Below are positions 26,757 to 38,900 of a stretch of 64,000 nucleotides of DNA, piece by piece (positions within the stretch are counted from its first letter, which is position 1; each line of letters opens with the position of its first letter). The notes beneath the pieces were generated by a model. It ran no database searches. It worked only from the letters and a program-made list of their open reading frames with translations, and was not told where the DNA came from. This DNA is from Nomia melanderi (Eukaryota > Arthropoda > Insecta > Hymenoptera > Halictidae). The stretch spans positions 8,003,501-8,067,500 of the forward strand of contig NC_135007.1 of assembly GCF_051020985.1 (NCBI RefSeq). The letters run 5' to 3'. The position numbers were made by a program, and so were the translations under genes.

Positions 26757-28841
26757 AATGAATCCGACGATCGAACCGATTCGGACGGTGTTCATTCCCC
26801 GCGAATGTTTGTCTCTGGTATTTTATGCGATCGAGGCGAATTCGTGCCGAGACGAGAGACTGAATTACGCTTTAAAAAACGGGATCGTACACAAAATGGT
26901 GTGCGACCAGTGAAAACACGAATCATAATAGAATCGCTATACCGTGATGTCGTCTTTTCTTACGCCATTTTAGTTCCAGGCGTATTCGTCGAGGAACGAA
27001 GGGATTTCTTGATTTCGTGATTGACAAAACAGGAAAAAAGAACGTCTTCGCGTCCGAAGAACGTTGTATGTTCTTCGCGTACTAGTAGGACATTGCGAGA
27101 ACGATATAATGTATAATAAGGAATTTACGGATCGCTATTCTTAACAGAAATAACGGCGAATCAAAAGTTGAACTGCAGTGATACATATTCCTTATACTTA
27201 CGAAATGCGTGTGGAAGGGTTTCGCGTGGACCACGCTTTTTGCACGTAGGGGAACGTAGCCCTAGACACAGCGGAACCACGACACCTGATATCATTAAAT
27301 CAAAACGCAGATAAAATGTTTCGGGAGTACCTTATCGACATGTTAACGTGACCGGACGCCAGCTGTGCGAAATAGAATATTGAAACGCTGACTATGTTCA
27401 CAGGTAGTTTTCAAACGGAACGAGAGATCAAAGCGAGATGAGTATATTTTTTAATGTCATTGCGAACGTCTTCGGAGTGGATTTCGTTTCGAACGGACTG
27501 GTGAAAATTCATTGGCGTTGCGATACCGATCGAATTTAGTTTAGGAGTGTCCATATCGCGGAATTACGTTGAATATTGAAATTCTACCGGTAAAGTATTA
27601 CCAAGGAAGTGTAACTTTGAATTAGATTTTATACGTCGGCAATTCGATTAAGTATAATTTTTCGATCAATTGGGAAAGATGAAGGGGAGAACCGTTCCCT
27701 GGATTCCGTAATTAACGTTTCACGTGACTATACGGCGTGCCGGGAAATTAATGTACATGTGTTCATATGTATATAAATTATAATTATTGTTCTACCATAC
27801 TACTTATATTTAATTAAATGGAACTCGACGGCAGCGTTACAAAGTGCTGTATCCTTGGAACACTGGCGGGACGAAGCGTAGTTTTTCGTGGAACATTTAA
27901 AGCCGACAGAGAAAATAACTTTGAAGTGGTAATTTAATCGGTCGACTAACCTAGTCTTGTACAGAATTTGCGTACGCATAGTGAATATTAAGAGGGAAAC
28001 ATAAGAAAAGAATAACGGTTATGTGTGTGTATCAGCCGATATTGTCTAGCGAAACGACGAAACATATGCTGCTTTTTGTATGCCCAAGAATATAGAACAT
28101 TAAGGAAGATACTTCGCGCGACCGCTACTTTGCGATTTTTTTTTTTTTTTTGGTTTGTTTAGTACAGAGAGTATGAAGACGAAAATTAAACGATTTACTC
28201 GCATAATTGCCAATCCCTACGCCGAATGATACGGACGCATTGAATCGCATTACACAAAAGGCCGTCAATTTATCCTACGTAAAACATCACATGAAAGACA
28301 GACGACAATTGATAAATGTCAAAATAGTATTTTAATAAGAAGCTTATGCGGATTTAAGTATCTGATGTCGAATTGAATACAACACACTTCTTGTCATGCT
28401 ACGTTTTATGTATAGAACAAAAAAAAAGAGAACAGTAAACTTGTTTCGCATTGATTTACGGAAACTGACTCGAGTAAAACGCATAGCAGCTATAATACGG
28501 ACTTCAAAAAGTAAAGAGGTGGTGCAACAACAAATCGCTTATCAAATACCGTTGAAAAATACAAAGAATAAAGACTCAGCATGATTTAGCTAGTTTGCTG
28601 ACATTCGTTGTGCTTGGATATCGAGAGCAAAGTACATACAGAAATGTCTTTGTATCGCCAAATTTATTAACGTCTGCTAAGGTAAATACGCGAGAAGAAA
28701 ATGGAAGAAAATTAATTAATCGTTGTAATCTACGCTAAGCGAGACATTAATCACTGCTTGAAGTTTGTAACGGTTTACGAATCATTATAGCGATGCGTTG
28801 TATAATTTTAATAAAATTATTTATTACAATAAACAATAAAT
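26757..28841 (+). other. probable 3' UTR of the adaptor gene
   Basis: About 2 kb after the TAG without a convincing reading frame. Its composition is unlike the far more AT-rich sequence that follows. It contains a run of 16 T (28136-28151). It is bounded by a cluster of AATAAA signals at 28828-28840 and by the tail of the oppositely oriented DCAF13 gene. Confidence 0.55.
28828..28840 (+). promoter_or_regulatory. AATAAA poly(A) signal cluster (plus strand)
   Basis: Two AATAAA hexamers, at 28828-28833 and 28835-28840, lie in an AT-rich context about 2.1 kb past the adaptor stop codon. They are the likeliest cleavage signals before the convergent gene. Confidence 0.5.
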
Positions 28842-29135
28842 AAAATAATATAATTTAGTCTACGAGCTAATGTTATTCCCATTCACTTTACTTACCCTTT
28901 GAAATATATTATGTTTTAATATATAAAAAGATGTCTTGTGCCATTCACTTTCTGTAAATTCTAGTTTTAATAATTTTTTATATTAGTCTATTATATTATA
29001 GGAATTATTTTTTCGCTGAGCAGCATTCAACGAAACGAAAACATCATTTTTATTTGCTGTATACATATTGATCAATGAGTCGTTAGGGATTTTAATAAAA
29101 TCAAAGTATAATGTTTTCGTTTGTAATGAAATAAA

Positions 29136-29195
29136 TTTATTATTACATTTATAAAACAATGCAGACAGTACAATAATATATATTAATACTTTATT
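29136..29195 (-). promoter_or_regulatory. minus-strand poly(A) signals for DCAF13
   Basis: AATAAA read on the minus strand occurs at 29190-29195, overlapping the TAA stop of DCAF13, and again at 29136-29141. The second is better placed for use; either way the 3' UTR would be very short. Confidence 0.45.
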
Positions 29196-31001
29196 AAACG
29201 TCTTGTCGAACAACATGTCTCTGTCTCTCTGCAACAAACGGTACTGTTCCCGGTTTAGAATGAGTACGTCTGTTAGCCTCCCTGTAAATAAAAAATAATA
29301 TATGGCAAAACAGTCTAGTAAATAATAAATATATTTTGTATTGCTTTCATCCTTTAGAGTTGATACGTACTTTCGTTTAGTTTTCTCACGAATTGTATGT
29401 AGCTCGGCTTTAGCCTTGTAAATGTGTTTCGGAACTTGTCTATGCCGAGCAATTCGCTTAACCTGAGGGTGCGCACCAAACTTTTCTTTTAATGCTTCAC
29501 TGTAATTGAGACTTACTTTTTCTCTAGGTTTCAACTGAAATAAGACATGTTGTTAATAAAATTAGTACGAAAAGAGACAAAAAAGTGAAATATAGAAGGT
29601 AATTGTTTGAACTACATACCACACCCAATTTTTCTGATGCCTTAGATTTCCAAATTCTAATATTCATTTCGTCACTGCCACTGAGAACATATTTATTATC
29701 CAGAGACCATGCTATACATGTTACTCTTTGCATACGTTTTGTATGATATATTTCTCGAGAATGACCCTTATTAGATTCAAAAATACGAATAGATTTATCA
29801 TAACTACCAGTCACAAACTCTTTTCCAGTTGGTGCATAATCTACATCAATTACAGCATCTACATGATCCATATGCACATTTGCTGGTGATTTTAGATTGC
29901 GAATATCAAAAGTGTACAAACTGAAATAGAATAATTACTACTACATATTTTGATATTTCTAATAATATAATATGATTTTTACAAACATACTTATAATCTT
30001 CATTGGCACATGTAAAAGTTACAGCTTCCATAGGATTCCAACACAATTTATTGGTTTTTAACCTCATATATACTTTCCGTAGAGGGCCTGTTTCTCTAGC
30101 ATCATACAATATGATGCTACGATCACTTGCACAGGCAGCTATAAAATAGATTTAAATATTTATAATTTCATGTTACAATATTTTTGTGTGTTCAAAAGAG
30201 TTTCTTATAATTTTACCAAACAAATTCGACTGAACTGGATTGTATTTAATATCATATAAACTATCAACACCCCACTTAAATGTTTTAATTGGTTCATTTC
30301 TGGTTTCTTCCCAAAGATGACATACTTCACCACATGTTGCAAATATAGGTTGTGCTCGATGATGAGAAATTCCAGTAATTATAGTCTAAAAAATATTTAT
30401 AATTTTAAGTTTTGCATTCATAATACTACAATTTTTTTTCATTCATCTTACTTTGCTAATAATTGTGTTTACAGGTTCCTCCTCTTTGCCAAAGGATGGT
30501 TTTTCTGCTTTCCATAGTTTAATAGTTTTATCATTACCAACAGTAATAAGATGATCTGCATTCGTGCTATACACAATGCCACGTATTATATCATCATGTG
30601 CCAAAAATGTACGTTCACAAGTTCTTTGCATAAGATTCCATACTTTTAATTCACCATCAAAAGCACCACTGACAAGTGTAGATAATTGTGTAGGATGTTT
30701 GCAAAGGATAGACACTCCATCTTTATGACCATCTAAATTTGCTACAAAAGGCTTTGCAAATACTCTTTCTAATTTTACTGCATTTAATGCCCTAGTATAT
30801 TCTCTAGCTGCTTCAAAAGGATGTAATGATGGATCATAATTCCTAGGGACTAAACATATATTCATATATTGTTAAACATGATCCTGTATTTTAATTTACG
30901 TACATTATATTAACCTTTAAACGTTACTAACCTTTGTGAATATCACGTTTTGTTTCTCGTAGATAATGATCTGGATTTCTTGATAAAATTTTTACTTTCA
31001 T
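29194..31001 (-). CDS. DCAF13: DCAF13 / Sof1-like WD40 ribosome-biogenesis protein
   Basis: Seven exons on the minus strand (30932-31001, 30452-30849, 30217-30385, 29991-30138, 29620-29920, 29371-29534, 29194-29281) join in frame to 445 residues, the same length as I recall for the human protein. The start is the ATG at 31001, giving MKVKILSRNPDHYLRETKRD. WD40 blades cover about residues 60-355 (GELKVWNL, IKLWKAEKP, IRIFES, IRIWKS). A Sof1 domain follows from about 360, basic and helical, with QVKRIARHRQVPKHIYK and the near-terminal HSKPGTVPFV. The family works in the nucleolus in the small-subunit processome for 18S rRNA maturation, and in mammals also as a CUL4-DDB1 substrate receptor. All splice sites are GT..AG, so the gene looks intact. 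Its head lies about 1.5 kb from the head of the divergent FAM162-like gene. Confidence 0.97.
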
Positions 31002-32505
31002 TTTGTTAAAAAAGTAATAACTATAATGTAATCAGCATTTATTTAATCATATAATCACTAACGAGGTATAAGGATAAATATTGCAAGTGTATCAGACTTG
31101 GTATGACGTTCTGAATTACCGAGTGTATAAAAAATCAGAGGTTTTGCTCTGCCCTCTCTCGAGAGTTATGTAGTCTTTTCACTTAAGCACTACCACACGG
31201 TTTGTATCTGAAACTTGAAACTGATATACTACATCTGTACTTATACTATTTCATTTTTATTTTAAAATTGATTGTTTAAAACAATTAGTCTTACATAGAA
31301 ATATACACATTTTCTAAGAAATACTTTATAAAATGGAACTATTTTTCTGAATGTTTGAAATTGTTAATTCAAATATATAAATTACAAAATAATATTCTTA
31401 GTCTTTATTGCACAATATAGAAATTTATTAATCGATCCTAATTTTTTAAAGTAAAAAAAAAGATACACAATATATAATCATTTTTAAATGAATATTAGAC
31501 ATCAGATTTTACAATTCAATAACATTATTTTCAAACGGTATATCTACATTTTTCACTATGCAGAAAAGTAAAATCGTTGAACAGTATCTTTTACGCATGA
31601 TCATTCTTATTTTTATATTTTTACACATTTTTTATCTATATAATCATCAAATGAATTAAAATGACCTTTCAAATAATTTTTGTTTACTTTTTAGTAAGTT
31701 TAAAACTTGAATTAAAAAAAAGATACTACATCTTATAAAAATACATATACGATTTTGGTAACTAACGTTCATTTAGGAAAACATACTTACACACATGTAT
31801 ATATATTATACATAAGAATGAGATCGTGCTGTCATGGATTCAGTAGCTGCTGAAATAGAGGATCAAAGAAAGACGAAGAGTTGTAATTACCAATAATTGT
31901 CCGAAGTGAGTAATTATCTACAGCATAATGTGCTCTAATGTTTGATTTGTCTGCATAAGTATATGAAGTTTGCTATGTATAGTACAGAAAAAATTAAAAG
32001 ACTTTTATTAATTGAAAGGTTGTTTCAAAAATTGTTCGGTCAAGGTCAATACGTACAACCTAACGAAACATAGTTTTTCTTGAATACTCTGTTATAAATG
32101 CATTTTATTTGTAGATACATAACCTATCAAGAATGTGACAAACAACATAAAATTGTTAAATATAACACAATTGTTTAAAGTAAATTATGCACGTTTGTAA
32201 GATTGTAATTATTATTAAGAATTTAAATATTATCAAACTATAAGAATTTTAAATAATAAATGCTTAAATCCGTTGATCAGGAATTATAACATTTCTATTT
32301 AAAATAAAGTTATTTCAGTGTATAATAATCATATAGGGAAAATTTTTGTATATGGGATGAATACTCTTAATAGTTTGACTAAGTACTTATTTGTTAGGAC
32401 ATGTAAGTAACATTAATCTATTTGAAGTCATTGAAATTATTTAAGTCAGTGAATGAAGTATATAAAAAAGTACTTTCCTATAATAAATTTTTTAATTTTT
32501 ATAGA
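31002..32505. other. divergent intergenic/promoter region
   Basis: About 1.5 kb of very AT-rich sequence between the DCAF13 start (minus strand) and the FAM162-like start (plus strand). It must hold both promoters, but I see no clear TATA box or initiator. An intron acceptor-like TTTTTATAG sits directly before the FAM162-like ATG, so part of it is probably a 5' UTR intron. Confidence 0.5.
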
Positions 32506-33123
32506 ATGCTTTATATGAGATTTGTAAAAAAATTCAAGTTGCCAACAACTAGGCAACTAAGTACTACTTTAGTGAGGAAAGATAAACTACCAACTACTGA
32601 GGAAAAACCAAAGAATGAAAACCGCCATCAAAATGTCTTAGGTAAAATATAATTTACTTAGTCTGTAAAAAGCTAATGTTACTTTATATTTAGGATCAGG
32701 ATTGCATGTTCCAACTAACTTCGATAAACGAATATTAGTATGGATGAAAGTTTATCCTAGCATGGATAAGGTTCCTCAAGCAGTTCCGTGAGTATATTTT
32801 ATATTTTTATAATATTATTTTATCTATAAATTAACAAAAACAATGTTAAATACTATTTATATTTTCTATTAATTAGTTGGAACACTATGTATCAATCAAG
32901 TGTAAGAGCAAGAATTCGTGTATGTAATTACATGATTCTGATTGTAGTCATAGGATTTTTAATAGCTGCTTATCAAGGAAAAACAGAAGCAGCAGGTGGT
33001 AGACATGTAATAGGTGACAGGGCAAAATGGTATGCAGAAATAAAAGAAAAGGGAAAAGCTGAAGCTGAAGCTAAACGGAAAGCTGAAGCTGAAGCAGCAG
33101 CTAAAGCTGCTGTAAACTCATGA
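32506..33123 (+). CDS. UPF0389 / FAM162-like mitochondrial membrane protein
   Basis: Three exons (32506-32641, 32694-32787, 32877-33123) give 158 residues. The N-terminus MLYMRFVKKFKLPTTRQLST is basic and acid-free, as in a mitochondrial presequence. The family block LHVPTNFDKRILVWMKVYPS follows, and a membrane helix is formed by YMILIVVIGFLIAAY. The C-terminus is a charged Ala/Glu/Lys-rich helix. These match the UPF0389/FAM162 family, inner-membrane mitochondrial proteins; human FAM162A has been tied to hypoxia-induced cell death. I chose the ATG at 32506 because an acceptor-like TTTTTATAG lies directly in front of it. The frame stays open to 32422 but contains no earlier ATG. All introns are under 100 bp. 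Confidence 0.92.
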
Positions 33124-33780
33124 TGGAATAATTAATAATAATTAATAATAGTATACTAATTTAAAAATTACTTTGCTAACATTAAAATACTTTTCTAAAC
33201 TTCACAGTATTCCTTTGAAAGCAATAATATTTTGTATTATGTATTTTGAAAAAGCTAGTTATTATAACTCTTAATATACACAAACATATATGAAATGTAC
33301 ATTGTAGAAAAATCTAAAATTTTTGTATTATATATTTTGAACAAGCTAGTTATTATAACTCTTCATATACACAAACATGTATGAAATGTACATTGTAGAA
33401 AAATCTAAAATTATAGAATATATTTCAAAGTAAATGTACATTATTTAAACTTATTTAATAAATTATTTGCAGATATTCAAATATTTGTACTATTTCTATT
33501 ACTAAGATATAAATCTTTAATAAAAAAAGAAGATTCCCTCAGTCCACAGGTAAATGGTTAAAAATGGTTTTGATAACAATCTTTTCTAATAAAAAATACA
33601 TGTAAATATTATGTAATAAATGCTGTAGCTAATTATATTTGTGGTTGTGTCTAATTACATTTGATTATGATTTCTATTAGGTTATAATAAACTACACATC
33701 TTTAAGCGCAGTTAAAATTATAACCATAAAAATATAATACAACTATGTAAATTAATTAGATATTCAGTAGTATTATAATA
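33124..33780. other. convergent intergenic region with tandem duplication
   Basis: About 650 bp between the FAM162-like stop and the MIX23 stop. It holds the 91-bp duplication described separately and plus-strand AATAAA signals at 33457-33462 and 33519-33524. The two 3' UTRs probably meet or overlap here. Confidence 0.6.
33230..33411 (+). repeat. 91-bp tandem duplication
   Basis: 33230-33320 and 33321-33411 are adjacent direct copies that differ at four positions and have no indels. The unit is AT-rich and non-coding, and lies in the probable 3' UTR of the FAM162-like gene. The high identity points to a recent duplication. Confidence 0.93.
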
Positions 33781-34712
33781 TTACAGTTTTAAACTCGATG
33801 GTTTATAAAAGTTACGGCATCTTTCATAAAATATTTGAAGTGTCCGTTTTCTTACAATTTCCTCTATATTTAGTTCAGATTGCAATAAGCGCATAGTATT
33901 TTGTTCTTTTTTCAAAGTTTTAAGAAGTTGAATATTGTCATTGTTGTTGTCCCGTTCCTTCTTTAACTGAATTACTTTTTCTCTTGAAGAGCTTAAGCAT
34001 TTTGTAATAGCCTGTTCTCTTTTGTTATGATTTGTCTCAATTTGTTCAAATAAATCCTTACATTTTGCTGTAGAGTCTATTTCAGCTTTAAAAGACTCAG
34101 TTGGAATTGTTGTATTTAACATGTGAATAATATTATCATCCACTTGTCGCATTTTCCGCAATGTATCCTGAAACGAAATAAACTCGTATTGTAAATAATT
34201 AAAAAAAACAAAAAAATATTTTAACTTATACAAGATTATCCAGTTTAATATAAAACTAAAAATATAATTATTTCAGAGTTTTAATAATTTTTCTTTATAA
34301 TCTTTTAAATGTTGTATGTATCTATATTCAGTAAAAACAATACAATATCAGATCATTATACTATACGCACATGTGGTAAACTAACCTTATCGGACATATA
34401 AAAATTAGTTCAGAATGTGATCAGTTTAACTTAAATATTAAATTTTATTCTTCCTTATATTCATTTGCCAAAACAATTCTTATCGTAGCATTTGTCAATG
34501 TATAAAATATTATATAAATTGTGGTATAACCTTAATTAAATTAAGGATATATTATGATATGAACAAACAAAATATAACTTGAAATTATTAATTTTACTAA
34601 CATATTTAAAACTTGTGAATATTAAACTTGGTATTATTTACAGCATTTTCATTTATAATAGACATACCTGAAATTGTAAAAAATCGCCACATTCTACACT
34701 CATGGCTGCCAT
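33781..34712 (-). CDS. MIX23: MIX23 (CCDC58) mitochondrial intermembrane-space protein
   Basis: Two minus-strand exons (34668-34712 and 33781-34167) join in phase 0 to 143 residues, close to the 144 I recall for human CCDC58. The protein starts MAAMSVECGDFLQFQ, and family blocks follow: MRQVDDNIIHMLNTTIPT, LKTLKKEQNTMRLLQSELN and ERCRNFYKPS. It is mostly helical with coiled-coil character. Two cysteines about 20 residues apart (CKDLFE ... ITKC) fit the family's cysteine pair used for oxidative import. In yeast, Mix23 acts in the intermembrane space in protein import. A second in-frame ATG lies three codons downstream. The single intron is about 500 bp. Confidence 0.95.
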
Positions 34713-35429
34713 ATTTGTGACTGGTGCATCACCAACAGTACTGTACGCATGCAATGTTATACAGATGAGTACAAGTACAATAAACAACAGAAGGGAATTA
34801 ATTAATTAAAAAATTTTTATTAATAATATATTATTCAGTATAACTATAAAATCTTATATTTAATTTATGTATATCATCTTATTGTTTTATAAGTTTTATT
34901 TAATATTTAACTCGAAAATGATATTTTTGTTATAAAAGTTGTATATACTTAAATCATCTGAAATAATATTACATAATAACAACGATTAAATCATTACATT
35001 GTTAATTATAAACTGATTAATTGTTTACAACTATTAGTAACCCGAGTGTTTGTTAGAAAAATATGAAAAATAGTTTTACACAAGTGATACTGACAATCAA
35101 TTTCTACTCTAAATTGGAAAAACTCTAAAAACTTATTTCATTTGAGTTAGGTTATTGTTGAAGGCTAATTTGATTATAAAATACATAAGAAATATTGTGA
35201 ATCTGATTAATTGACAATTAAAACTAACTTCTGCGAAAAACAAATTATTTATTAAAATTCTTTACAAGGATATTAATCACTGAAAAAATCAGTAAATAAT
35301 ATAATAATTGAAAAATTAATAAAATTTGAAATTTTTTATAACATTTGGATAAGACATATTAATTGAGCAATCATGTACAAAATTTATGATCTTTTAAAAA
35401 TCCTTTTTGGTAGTATTACAATTAGAATA
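34713..35429. other. intergenic, AT-rich
   Basis: About 700 bp between the MIX23 start and the NPL stop, both on the minus strand. A minus-strand AATAAA at 35248-35253 is a likely poly(A) signal for the lyase gene. The remainder should hold the MIX23 promoter; I see no distinct element. Confidence 0.5.
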
Positions 35430-37362
35430 TTATTTTCTTATTTGATATCCTAAGTTTTGCAAATCATTGACCATTGATTTCTTCATTTCTGGTGATAAAC
35501 TGTTCCATAGAATTCGTGTAGGTCCAACATCCACTTTTGTTAATAAAGGCATTGCTGTTTTCATAGTTTCTACCCAGCTACCTATAATTTAACATTAAAA
35601 TGATGAGTATAATTTACATTATGGAGATACAATTTATTCTTTAGATGTTATTTTCATATATTACCGTATTTCGATATAGCAATTACAGCTTTCGAAAATT
35701 CTTGTTGCTTCTCTCTTGCTTTCAATACATTTCCTGCCTTCCATTCCGCAAGAATCTCTAATGTAAGCTCTGGAAATACGTTTATGCCTGTTGCTATAAA
35801 TGAATCCATTCCTATGGCACAGCCGGCGTGCAATAACTGCAAAAAATAAAATTATAATAACAAAATAATTAGTTGACTTTATTTTAACATGTTCTTTCGT
35901 AACTTTATGCAAAAATAATTAATACCTCATCATTGCCAAGGAAAATGACATATTTTTTGTTATTAGCGTTTAACGCTCGTGCACCTTCGTCCAAGTTTGA
36001 GCTCGTGAATTTTATTCCTACGAAAGTTGGAATTTGTTCACCAAGGGATTCTAAAAATTCTCCCATATGCACTGAAAGAAATCATCCAGCTTTATTAATA
36101 CATAATGCATTATAATAATATTGTATTATATATCTATCATTGAAAAATATTTTTTTTTTTCATTAAATCAACAAATTTGTTATAATTTTAGAAAATTATT
36201 CTGTTATTAAATATTCACTTACCATTGACGTTCGTGAACATAGGAATATGGTAATACAGAAGCGGTGTGTTTGGGGCTGCTTTGCTAACTAATTTCAAAT
36301 ATTCGGTCAACTGATTTGTTGTTGTTGGTTTAAAATATAATTCAGGCAGACATAACAAGGAGTCAACTTTTAAACTTTCCGCATGTTTTGCCTTCAAACA
36401 AATATATTTTTGTTTGCATTTTAATTGTTCAGAAAATGATGAAAGTTCGGGATGTAATAAAATTAAATTAACAATCTAATTAGTCAAATTAGATATATGT
36501 TTAAATAGTAAAATTTTGTCAATGAATATGTATGAACGTGATTATTGCTATAGAATATTTTATACATACGAGCTCTAGAACATCTGGAAGAGATGCACCC
36601 CCTATTTGGACCATCAAATGTTGCTTAGTTGTTTTTACCGCGTTTGCCCATGCTTCAGTTACTAACTTTCTTTCAGCTACTGACATAGATGGACCTTCTC
36701 CAGTAGTTCCATTTACTGTTATATATAAATGACATGAAAACTTATAGTAAAAAATTTTGGTCTAAAGATCACCTTTATTTTTTGTAAACATACTGAACAA
36801 GAAACAAAAAAAACAAAGAAACGAAGTGATATTAGAATCTTTACTTACCGAGAACGCCAGTAATTTTCTTTTTAGACAAATAATCAGCATATTGTGGGAT
36901 AACTCCCAAATTCAGAGTTCTCTGGCTAAAGTGAGCAAAAAATATAAATAATATTAAATTTTTCATTAAACTTCGACAGTTTCTTGATATTCCTTAAAAT
37001 TTTTACCTGTCATTGTTAAAGGGTGTTAATACAGGAACTAGAAGTCCCCTGAAAGTGAACGGTGTTTTCTACAATGAAAAAATGTTTATTATAACTAACT
37101 TCATCTAAATTCCATTATATGAAATTAAATAAAAAACACACTGACAGTAATATAGGAAATTGGACATTTGATCAAATAAAGCTAAGGTTAATAATATTTG
37201 TTCTTTCACGAAATTTTATTATATTACTCGTCTTTATTGTATTATAAAATGAAAAATACCTTTAACATGCCAAAATATTTAAAAATTCGTTACAATAAAA
37301 TGTTTGATTAATTTTGATTGAATATAATTTTTAAGTAATTGTAATGAGTTACGTACCGGCAT
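35430..37362 (-). CDS. NPL: N-acetylneuraminate lyase (sialic acid aldolase)
   Basis: Eight minus-strand exons: 37357-37362 (coding part), 37007-37068, 36849-36925, 36570-36715, 36223-36391, 35926-36071, 35665-35836, 35430-35581. They join in frame to 309 residues, against about 320 in human NPL. The family (class I aldolases, DHDPS/NAL TIM barrels) cleaves N-acetylneuraminate to N-acetylmannosamine and pyruvate in the cytosol. Visible signatures are VNGTTGEGPS (pyruvate carboxylate binding), LLYYHIPM with the catalytic tyrosine, FVGIKFTSS with the Schiff-base lysine, and GNDEQLL. The usual GSTYN segment reads IATGIN here, so the sugar-tail pocket may differ. I chose the ATG two codons before the first splice junction because MPKTPFTFRGLLVPVLTPF matches the family's N-terminus. 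An upstream in-frame ATG at 37479 would add 39 residues. The many introns argue against recent bacterial origin. Confidence 0.93.
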
Positions 37363-37479
37363 TGTGGGATGCGAGGTGAAGGTACCGAGAATCAATTGAC
37401 AAATGTGATGCACTACACTCAACGAGAGGAATATTTCGTTCAGCCGTGATAAGATTGTACTTCGTATCAGGCATCGCAT

Positions 37480-38900
37480 ATCGCGTGTTTACTCTCTTTA
37501 AAAATCCAAATTTTATATGTTTTATTTGAATACATTATGATAACTATAATAACAAAAAAAAATAATCTCCAAGTACATAATTTACTTATATCTTTATTCA
37601 ATTTCTATGAACGGTACAATGGTTAATAATTGAAATATAATGAATGGAAAAGTATCTGTAGAAATGATATATAATATAGAGGTCAGGAGCGATAAATAAA
37701 AATGACGAAGGTTATTTATAAAAATGCTTTTATTTACATGTAGATTTTCGTTTCTTCAACAATGCCGGTGTTATATTAACACAGTATCGTGGTGATAAAT
37801 TATACATAAATTTCAAGATGGCTGCATGCGATTGTTTTCGTTATGAGTATTACATACATGTTTGTTCTTCGAAACGAGAACGTAGACTATTTGGGAGTAT
37901 ACACAATAACGCCAAAGAGAATACTACGTAATGACACTTGCTACTCGTATAATGTCCTCCATTTGTTTCGCTATTTTTTAATTTACATAAATATGTCACT
38001 TAAATTCAACGAAATTCGAGCTACGATGTTCTGGTGTGTAGTAGTTCGTAAAATAATCGAAGTTCCATTACTGACACGTTTGTTTCCTCTACGTCTCTTC
38101 GTGTTTCTCGATACTATCGAAATTCACCAGACTTTTACGTCATGATGGATATTATAATAACTACTAATACAATGTTAGAACTTGTCTTTGTTGCCTTCCC
38201 ATTTTAAATAATCATTTCTTTATATTCTACGATGAAATTTTTAAACGTACACCTTCGCCATTAGTATTAACTAGTGTAATCAATATCTCTTTTTAATTAT
38301 CTGTATTTGCGAGTTCTTGACTCAGTGTTTTCATAGTTGATCGATAAAGAACCGAAAGCGAATTAAAAAACGGAACAATGGGAAATTTAATCATGGAAAT
38401 GAAAGATGACAGTAACGTGGTTAAAGTTTCTCCTATAATAGAAAAACAAATTAAAGATGATTAGATATGTCACCGTCTGCACATTTTGCATAATTAGAAT
38501 ATCAACATTTTTAAGATCGAACGAATAAATTCGCTGGTCCTCACAATTTATCTCTTTATTCAAATAAAATGCAATAAATATTAATATAAATAATTAATTT
38601 TCTTTCTGCAGAATTAAGATAATATATTTTTAATGAATTGATTACCAATTTAGCGAATATTAGACTTAATGAATTATGTGTTTTAGATCTACTTTTGTAA
38701 AACATTGCCGATAGTATTAATAACATATTAAAATAATTAAGTACAATTTAAATTCTTTTCATTTTAAACATTGACTCAGTTTCGTAAGACTGTGTATCTA
38801 CATAATTGCTTTAAATATACTTTTTTCCAGATACAGTATTATCACTTATGTAAGAACGCTAGAGCATTTAAGTGGTGACGTAACCAGACAACGATACAAG
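37480..38900. other. non-coding DNA upstream of the lyase gene
   Basis: No supported exon. The part next to 37479 should hold the lyase promoter. Minus-strand AATAAA signals near 37690-37735 could end a very long 3' UTR coming from the right. A 100-codon plus-strand frame at 37843-38145 has no recognisable features. Confidence 0.45.

Noticed and set aside
32422..32505. N-terminal extension of the FAM162-like protein
   Set aside because: The frame is open but begins with TTG. The first ATG is at 32506 with an acceptor-like TTTTTATAG directly before it, so the region is more likely 5' UTR intron.
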